NCBI RefSeq assembly: GCF_004217045.1
Contig: NZ_SGXM01000007.1
Span: forward strand, 1-64,000
DNA from: Cupriavidus agavae
Lineage (GTDB): Bacteria > Pseudomonadota > Gammaproteobacteria > Burkholderiales > Burkholderiaceae
Direction of reading: 5' to 3'
Length of the DNA stretch: 64,000 nucleotides
Shown here in pieces: positions 59,673 to 64,000 of the stretch. How positions within the stretch are numbered: the stretch's first letter is position 1; each line of letters starts with the position of its first letter. The notes below the pieces were generated by a model. The model did no database searches and was not told where the DNA came from. It saw nothing but the letters and a program-made list of their open reading frames with translations. The position numbers and the translations under genes are program-made.

Positions 59673-59879
59673 TCATGATTCGTTCGCCTTTATCGATGGC
59701 GCGTTATCCGCTGCACCGCCAGCCCGTACCCAGACATCCACATCTTCTTTTTTGAATTTCCAAAAGCGGCCGACTTTGTGCCCCGGCATCCCCTTGGACG
59801 TCACCCAGGTGTAAATGGTGTCTTTGGCTATGCCAAGGTAATCGGCGATTTCATCGACAGAGAGCCAGCGGTCGTCCAT
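59673..59879 (-). CDS. Small HTH DNA-binding protein (excisionase/MerR-like)
   Basis: Winged-helix HTH_17-type protein of 68 aa: WLSVDEIADYLGIAKDTIYT, then KVGRFWKFKKEDVDVWV. Such proteins act as excisionases or as small regulators. It is the first gene of the defence operon and the methyltransferase frame overlaps its stop. The ATG at 59879 is the only standard start before a TTG at 59909. Inverted repeats lie directly upstream, so a role as operon regulator is likely. Confidence 0.8.
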   Translation of the reverse strand: MDDRWLSVDEIADYLGIAKDTIYTWVTSKGMPGHKVGRFWKFKKEDVDVWVRAGGAADNAPSIKANES

Positions 59880-59901
59880 GTCTGCATCCAAACAGAAATG
59901 C

Positions 59902-59965
59902 GCCGCCAAAGTGGCGGCAACTGAACACAGTCTACGCCACTTTCAGCCAGTTCAATAGGGTTTGA
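59902..59965 (-). promoter_or_regulatory. Promoter and operator-like repeats of the DISARM operon
   Basis: On the minus strand TTGAAC (59950-59955) and TAGACT (59929-59934), 15 bp apart, form a possible promoter. GCCGCCA-AAG-TGGCGGC (59902-59918) is a perfect 7-bp inverted repeat just before the HTH gene. AAAGTGGCG (59908-59916) is the inverse of CGCCACTTT (59935-59943), the latter within the promoter spacer. GTTCAA-TAGGGT-TTGAAC (59950-59967) overlaps the -35. These are likely sites for the operon's own small HTH protein. Confidence 0.55.
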
Positions 59966-59981
59966 ACCTGTTTTGATCGGG

Positions 59982-60848
59982 TTAGGCCTTGTCAGGATCA
60001 TTTGAGTTGGGTGCGGGCGGCTCCAATCCCAACCTAGCTTCCAGTGCCAGAACGCGAGCCTCCCGCGCTTCCAGCTCCTTGATCAACAACTGCGCTTCGA
60101 GCATCGTCTTGTGCGCGAATGAGCGAAGCTGACGGTCACGCTCACCAGTCCCACGCGTGATCTCTCGCGCACGCTGGAGCAGCGCGGCCTGCGCCGCCAG
60201 CCCGAACTTCACCCGCGTCCACTGGGCACGACTCATGCGCTGTCGGCCCGGCCCCAAACGAGCGAGACCAGACGGCCCGGCAACGTGCTCCCAGAATCGG
60301 TCCTGAAATGCGCGCATCGCAGTGTTGTAGGCAAGCCGTTGCTCCTTGGGTGTTTGAGCGCCCTTTGCCGCGCGGAAGCCGGGGTGCAAGTCCTTGACGT
60401 TGCCACCGTCAGGATTGACGACATAGAAGTGGAGGTGCGGGTGCGCCTCATCGGTGTGCTCGACCACGGACCGGAGGTGCTCACCGAATTCGGTTTGCAG
60501 CCACTCCAAGGCGCTTTGCTTCCAGTAGCTGTACTCAATGCCGCCACGTGGATACGACGCTACGCCTGCCAGCAGGACGGACGCGTCCTTTCGCAAACGG
60601 CGACCAACTGCATCACGACTGCGCGCATGGATGGCGCCAACTTCGGCTTCCAGCTCAGCCAGGCTGGGGCCATAAAGCAGGATGGGTGGCTTCGGTCTCG
60701 GCACATGCAAGCAGGCTTGCGGCTCGCGGCTGGCCTCAGCTATCACGTCGCGCACTGCCCATTTTCGATCTGCTCCCCGCGAGGTTTTCTTCGGTGAGTG
60801 CAGCGAATAGACCGATATGTGAACAAACTGGATGCCGCCCGTGATCAT
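59982..60848 (-). CDS. MobV-type (Pre/Mob) relaxase
   Basis: Relaxase of about 288 aa. The motif HTDEAHPHLHFYVV (residues ~131-144) matches the metal-binding HxDE-PHxH motif of MOBV plasmid mobilisation enzymes. It would nick the transfer origin and lead DNA transfer with a helper conjugation system. The C terminus is a charged helical tail. The ATG at 60848 (MITGGIQFVH) is chosen; the frame open upstream crosses the iteron-like region. Confidence 0.82.
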   Translation of the reverse strand: MITGGIQFVHISVYSLHSPKKTSRGADRKWAVRDVIAEASREPQACLHVPRPKPPILLYGPSLAELEAEVGAIHARSRDAVGRRLRKDASVLLAGVASYPRGGIEYSYWKQSALEWLQTEFGEHLRSVVEHTDEAHPHLHFYVVNPDGGNVKDLHPGFRAAKGAQTPKEQRLAYNTAMRAFQDRFWEHVAGPSGLARLGPGRQRMSRAQWTRVKFGLAAQAALLQRAREITRGTGERDRQLRSFAHKTMLEAQLLIKELEAREARVLALEARLGLEPPAPNSNDPDKA

Positions 60849-60883
60849 GGGGTACCGTCGCTGGAAACATAGTGACCGACTAT

Positions 60884-61091
60884 ATTTATCGCCGCTGTCG
60901 CAACGATAAATGTCGGCCAGGGGAAAATCCCCTGGACCCCGCCGCGCAATGTGCGAACAGTGTGTTGAAACTGTGTGAACCAATGGGCGAAACTGTGTGA
61001 ATAACTGGCCGACTTGATGCCAACCATTGCGTGAACAGTGTGGCTACAATATGGGGGCACTGTGGCGAATATTGTGTAATCAGTGTGTGAG
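60884..61091. other. Iteron-like repeats and probable oriT
   Basis: The region between mob and the next gene holds ATTTATCG/CGATAAAT (60884-60891/60904-60911), CCAGGGG-AAAAT-CCCCTGG (60917-60935), and a series of C(A/T)GTGTG-like motifs at 60958, 60971, 60993, 61036, 61060 and 61081, mostly 21-24 bp or about twice that apart. AGTGTGTTGA at 60959 resembles the AGTG-TG/TT nick region of MobV plasmids. It may be an oriT, a replication origin, or both. Confidence 0.5.
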
Positions 61092-61478
61092 TTGCCCACG
61101 GCCTCTCCGCTGATTACCGAAAAGCTGGGTGAGCAGACCGTCGTTCGACAGGCTCTTCAACAACTCCGGCGCAATCAAATGGACTGGGGTTGATGGGACC
61201 TGCAACAGCCTTTCGATGACAGCATCGATTGGAAGCCGGGCCACATACTCGCGCAGCACGAAGCCGCTGTCCGTATATTCGATCAACGTGGTCTGATCGA
61301 GCGCAATGACACAAAGCCGCATGCATCGGTCGCCGCCGAGAGCTGGTTGCGGTATGCATTCAATATTGACCCTGCCCGTCGCCACGGTGCAGGTTTGCAT
61401 CCATCCCCAGCCAGCCCATTTGTCATCCGCCACGACATCTCGCCAAGCGAATCGGCTTTCCAAGTTTTTGCTGTTCAC
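61080..61478 (-). CDS. Hypothetical protein (132 aa)
   Basis: No family recognised. The protein is soluble-looking, begins MNSKNLESRFAWRDVV and ends with a basic stretch. Its start overlaps the stop of the upstream replication-type gene (ATGA), so the two are translationally coupled, and its end runs into the last iteron-like repeat. Coding is supported by this overlap and the spacing; function unknown. Confidence 0.6.
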   Translation of the reverse strand: MNSKNLESRFAWRDVVADDKWAGWGWMQTCTVATGRVNIECIPQPALGGDRCMRLCVIALDQTTLIEYTDSGFVLREYVARLPIDAVIERLLQVPSTPVHLIAPELLKSLSNDGLLTQLFGNQRRGRGQLTH

Positions 61479-62386
61479 GCCGCACCTCGTGGCATTGCCG
61501 ATGTGTGTGACTTCCTTGCCAGTTCATCACGCATCTGCTGGAGCCTTTCTCTGGCTTGAGCCCTGTCCACCGCTGGCCGATCCGTCACGAATGCTTGAGC
61601 GGGCTCGGCTGCGGCTTCCACGGCGCGTTGCCGCCTAATGATTTGGCGAAGGTCCCGTCGCAGCTCTGACCCAGCCGACAAGCTGAACTTGCCCTCGCGA
61701 GCCCTGCGCAGCAGGGAGGCAAGGAATTGGGGGACAGTCTTCCGGATGCTGTTTTGACGCTTGCATTCGAGGACTTCTGCCAAAACATCCAGGGCTACGG
61801 AGGTGGAGAGACCCGTGCATTGATCCCGCGTCTTTTGGGGTTCGAGTGATAGCTTTTGGCACAACCACAACCAGCACTCTTCATCCCCCTCGTCCACGAT
61901 CAAGGCCGGCGACTCGGCAGTGTCAGGTGGCGTGTCCTCTGGCCCGGTAGTGGTTGTTTTTGATGAATCCAATGTTTCTTTAAACCCAGTGTTTGTAGCC
62001 CCTTGATCGCCCTGAACTGGCTGATCCAGAGCTGGCTCTTCCACACGTGGGTTTTCAAGGTGTGGAGCCCAGTCCACAATCGGCTCATCACTGACAATCC
62101 ATCTGGATTGAATGAACCGCCCCGATGCCGAACGGTCGCGGACGATTCGCATGTAGTTCAGGCTCTCAAGCTGCTGGATGGCTGTTCGCATGGCCGTCTC
62201 CCCCTCCTTGCGTGCACTGCACAGACCTTCGAGGCTGATGCGATAGCATGGCGGGAGGGACAGCAAGTGCACGATTACCCCCAGTGCTTTCAGACTGAGA
62301 TGGTCGTTGCGAATCAGTGAGTTCGGAATCTGGGTGAAATTTCCCGCATGGCGACGCCGAACGATCAGCAACTGAGAGGCGTTCAT
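61475..62386 (-). CDS. HTH replication-type protein
   Basis: Protein of 303 aa. The N-terminal ~100 residues are a winged-helix domain (FTQIPNSLIRNDHLSLKALG, LCSARKEGETAMRTAIQQLE) of the kind seen in plasmid and element replication initiators or DnaD-like proteins. The rest is acidic then basic, without a clear domain. GGAG six bases before ATG 62386 supports that start over a GTG 12 bases upstream. Position near iteron-like repeats fits an initiator role, but this is inference. Confidence 0.65.
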   Translation of the reverse strand: MNASQLLIVRRRHAGNFTQIPNSLIRNDHLSLKALGVIVHLLSLPPCYRISLEGLCSARKEGETAMRTAIQQLESLNYMRIVRDRSASGRFIQSRWIVSDEPIVDWAPHLENPRVEEPALDQPVQGDQGATNTGFKETLDSSKTTTTGPEDTPPDTAESPALIVDEGDEECWLWLCQKLSLEPQKTRDQCTGLSTSVALDVLAEVLECKRQNSIRKTVPQFLASLLRRAREGKFSLSAGSELRRDLRQIIRRQRAVEAAAEPAQAFVTDRPAVDRAQARERLQQMRDELARKSHTSAMPRGAA

Positions 62387-62410
62387 GGGCGTCTCCACTG
62401 ACCTTCATGA

Positions 62411-62617
62411 TCAGCGGTCCACCCGTGCGGTAGCAGCTTGCTGGGCAATCCAGGCCTCGATTTCTTCAGCAAGAAATCCGATAGCCGCGTTGCGAGAGTT
62501 CCCCAGACGGATCGGGCGCGGAAAGGTTGGGTCTGTTCTCGTTCTGCGCCAGATAGTGACGCGGTTCATTCCCAACTGGGTTTCCAGATCGCTGTACCTG
62601 AGGATGCGGTTTTTCAT
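62411..62617 (-). CDS. AlpA-family regulatory protein
   Basis: Small winged-helix AlpA-type protein, about 68 aa: ILRYSDLETQLGMNRVTIWR, then PRPIRLGNSRNAAIGFLAEE. AlpA proteins regulate integrase or excision in P4-like elements. ATG 62617 has GGTGGG upstream; ATG 62632 would add five residues. It precedes the replication-type gene by 24 bp. Confidence 0.85.
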   Translation of the reverse strand: MKNRILRYSDLETQLGMNRVTIWRRTRTDPTFPRPIRLGNSRNAAIGFLAEEIEAWIAQQAATARVDR

Positions 62618-63087
62618 TTGATTGCCCACCATTTCGTGTAATGACAGGCAATTCTTCGTTCTGCGTTGTCGGCGTGTCCAGAGGCTCAGATTTTGGCCAT
62701 ATTCCGCGATTTACATGCAAAGTTCGGATAACCGATGCAATTGTCAAAAACATGCAGCGGCACGTTTTTGACCTTACTGGGAAACGCAAGCACTGCCGCC
62801 CCCAATGAAACGGACGGTTCAACTCGCATTGGTCGATTGACTTCCGCTCGGGCACGAATACGAAAGCAGCTTTTTCGGAAATCACCGACCAACGACCATT
62901 CACCACCGAATGTCGGATATGGAATCAGTTGTTTTGACTTAGAAGCTAGAAAACTGAATCGCGATCTTTTGAACTGGAAAATGTCTTTTATCAACAGCCA
63001 CTTGCGCGATTCGTAGATCGCGAGGGGACAGATGACGGCGCGAGCGAAATAAATCATCGCTCGTTGCATTTGCGCAACAATAAATGC
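62618..63087. other. AT-richer intergenic region with inverted repeat
   Basis: No convincing gene: short frames on both strands lack recognisable content and ribosome sites. It is clearly richer in A and T than its surroundings. A perfect repeat GTCAAAAAC (62743-62751) / GTTTTTGAC (62764-62772) with a 12-base loop is present. GCATTT...AAATGC and GAGCGA...TCGCTC hairpins near 63040-63085 may end the XRE gene transcript. It probably holds the alpA promoter. Confidence 0.5.
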
Positions 63088-63810
63088 CTATTTCTGGCTA
63101 TCCCGGGCTGCGGAGATCCAGTGAGCAATCGCGCTGGGCTCAAACCCATCATGCAGTGCTGCGCGTAGTGCTTGCTCCAGTTTTTGCCAACCGACGGGAG
63201 AACTGGTGTTGGTTGAGGCGGTCGGCCAATTGCTATTACCAAGCTGAAACAGCAGACTGTCCAACAGCTCGTCGTCGCCTACGTCATTTGCAGCTTGCTC
63301 AGCCAGCGTAAGCAATGCTTCACGCGTGCAACTTAACGGCTCGACAGGGATCGCAGCAAGAGGCTCAGCCAGCACGATCACACGGTGCGGCTTAATGACA
63401 TCGGCCAAGTCCTGTGCTGCAGCAACGCCCGCGATTAGCTCGACGCGAACAAGTACATCGCCAACTTGCAGGAACCGTATCTTGCTCAGGCCTGGCTGAC
63501 CATCCTGGTACAGCACGACGGCCTCAGAGCCGACAAGGGCGTTCAGCACCAGTCTCAGGTCATCCAAGGCACCAGCGTCCCGCCATTGGTGGAGGATGTC
63601 CGCGCGCAGGCTGCTCCCCTCCAGCCCTAGGTGATACATCAAAGTGGCCACGCGCTTGGCAGAAATGACCTGCTCTTTGCCCCTCAGCCAAACGGACAGG
63701 TTCGCGGGGCGGATGCCCGTGGCTGTACCCACAGCGCTCAGCGTATCGCCACGCAGGCGCATGAGTGCGGCTGCGATGGCACGCATTTGTTCGGCCTGAA
63801 GTGTCGACAT
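63088..63810 (-). CDS. XRE-type HTH regulator
   Basis: Protein of 240 aa with an N-terminal HTH (LRGDTLSAVGTATGIRPANL, LRGKEQVISAKRVATLMYHL), then a region of unknown fold with LVGSEAVVLYQDGQPG. It ends GFEPSAIAHWISAARDSQK. ATG 63810 begins MSTLQAEQMRA; the upstream frame crosses a likely operator. It is divergent from a gene starting at 63928 and probably represses both promoters. Confidence 0.72.
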   Translation of the reverse strand: MSTLQAEQMRAIAAALMRLRGDTLSAVGTATGIRPANLSVWLRGKEQVISAKRVATLMYHLGLEGSSLRADILHQWRDAGALDDLRLVLNALVGSEAVVLYQDGQPGLSKIRFLQVGDVLVRVELIAGVAAAQDLADVIKPHRVIVLAEPLAAIPVEPLSCTREALLTLAEQAANDVGDDELLDSLLFQLGNSNWPTASTNTSSPVGWQKLEQALRAALHDGFEPSAIAHWISAARDSQK

Positions 63811-63834
63811 CCGGCAATCTCGTTGCTCTAACAG

Positions 63835-63908
63835 TAAATCACTATAACAAAGCGACAACCTGCCAGCCAAGGCTTGGCCTGCTGACTTTTCATTGTTATA
63901 GTAATTTA
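63835..63908. promoter_or_regulatory. Large inverted repeat between divergent genes (operator)
   Basis: TAAATCACTATAACAA (63835-63850) and TTGTTATAGTAATTTA (63893-63908) are inverse copies with one mismatch, 42 bp apart. They lie between the XRE gene and the divergent gene at the right edge, so they are likely paired operators that could be bridged by a dimer or tetramer of the XRE protein. Confidence 0.6.
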
Positions 63909-63927
63909 TAGTTAAATGAGGGATGCC

Positions 63928-64000
63928 ATGCACAGCCTGCGACGACAGTACCGCCCCATGCGACGCCGAGAGTACCAAGAGGCCGTCGAAGAGCTGAAGC
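63928..64000 (+). CDS. Partial gene at right edge (divergent from XRE gene)
   Basis: ATG 63928 has GAGGG five bases upstream and opens a frame of at least 24 codons (MHSLRRQYRPMRRREYQ...) that runs off the window. The Arg-rich start is not recognisable. It is divergent from the XRE regulator across a strong inverted repeat, so it is probably the regulated gene. Confidence 0.45.
   Translation, partial: MHSLRRQYRPMRRREYQEAVEELK

Noticed and set aside
60953-61091. CRISPR array
   Set aside because: The repeats are only 7-11 bp, imperfect and unevenly spaced, and no cas genes are present; iteron or oriT interpretation fits better.
62686-63069. Possible 127-aa minus-strand gene in the AT-rich gap
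   Set aside because: No ribosome site, no recognisable domain and a competing frame on the other strand; kept as intergenic.

Overview
The window looks like a chromosome segment of a GC-rich, denitrifying betaproteobacterium close to Cupriavidus/Ralstonia. The evidence is gene content and order: a phenylacetate (paa) cluster, norR-norA-norB, a full cytochrome cd1 nitrite reductase operon (nirS to nirE), and rpe-gph-trpEGDC-ung. The genus is inferred from this pattern; no search was run.

Layout. Positions 1-3957 carry paaF facing away from paaG-paaI-paaK, with a TetR-type palindrome between them. Positions 3954-8559 hold norR and, divergently, a hemerythrin-like norA and quinol-type norB; three GGT-N7-ACC NorR sites and a sigma-54-like promoter lie between. 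Positions 8615-17654 (minus strand) are nirSMCF-DL-GHJNE, nitrite reductase plus heme d1 synthesis, with a TTGAC-N4-ATCAA Dnr/FNR-type box upstream. Positions 17981-39911 are housekeeping genes: mltA, apaG, rpe, gph, a Trp-rich leader peptide, trpEGDC, a CYTH phosphatase, ung, acyP, an ABC transporter, an FUSC-type membrane protein, an M61 peptidase, acuI, dsbC, a UbiH-family hydroxylase and ychF. A GC-rich palindromic repeat family (CCCCTCTCCCGC hairpins) is scattered through this part in four places.

From about 39.9 kb to the right edge the base composition becomes visibly less GC-rich and the content changes to a mobile element. It has a P4-type integrase next to ychF, a compact ten-gene minus-strand defence operon (41305-59879), then a MobV-type relaxase, an iteron/oriT-like region, a replication-type HTH protein, an AlpA-type regulator and an XRE-type regulator. 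The right end is not in the window.

The defence operon is the most interesting part. Read 5' to 3' it is: small HTH regulator, C5-cytosine methyltransferase, Vsr endonuclease, drmD (SNF2 helicase), Mrr-like nuclease with a zinc ribbon, drmMI (giant adenine methylase), GHKL ATPase fused to a PD-(D/E)XK nuclease, drmA (helicase), drmB (DUF1998), drmC (phospholipase-D fold). This is a class 1 DISARM core with five extra genes inserted in the same overlapping transcription unit. The three additional nucleases and the mix of class 1 and class 2 methylation features make it an unusual, possibly undescribed, expanded DISARM carried on an integrative mobilizable element.
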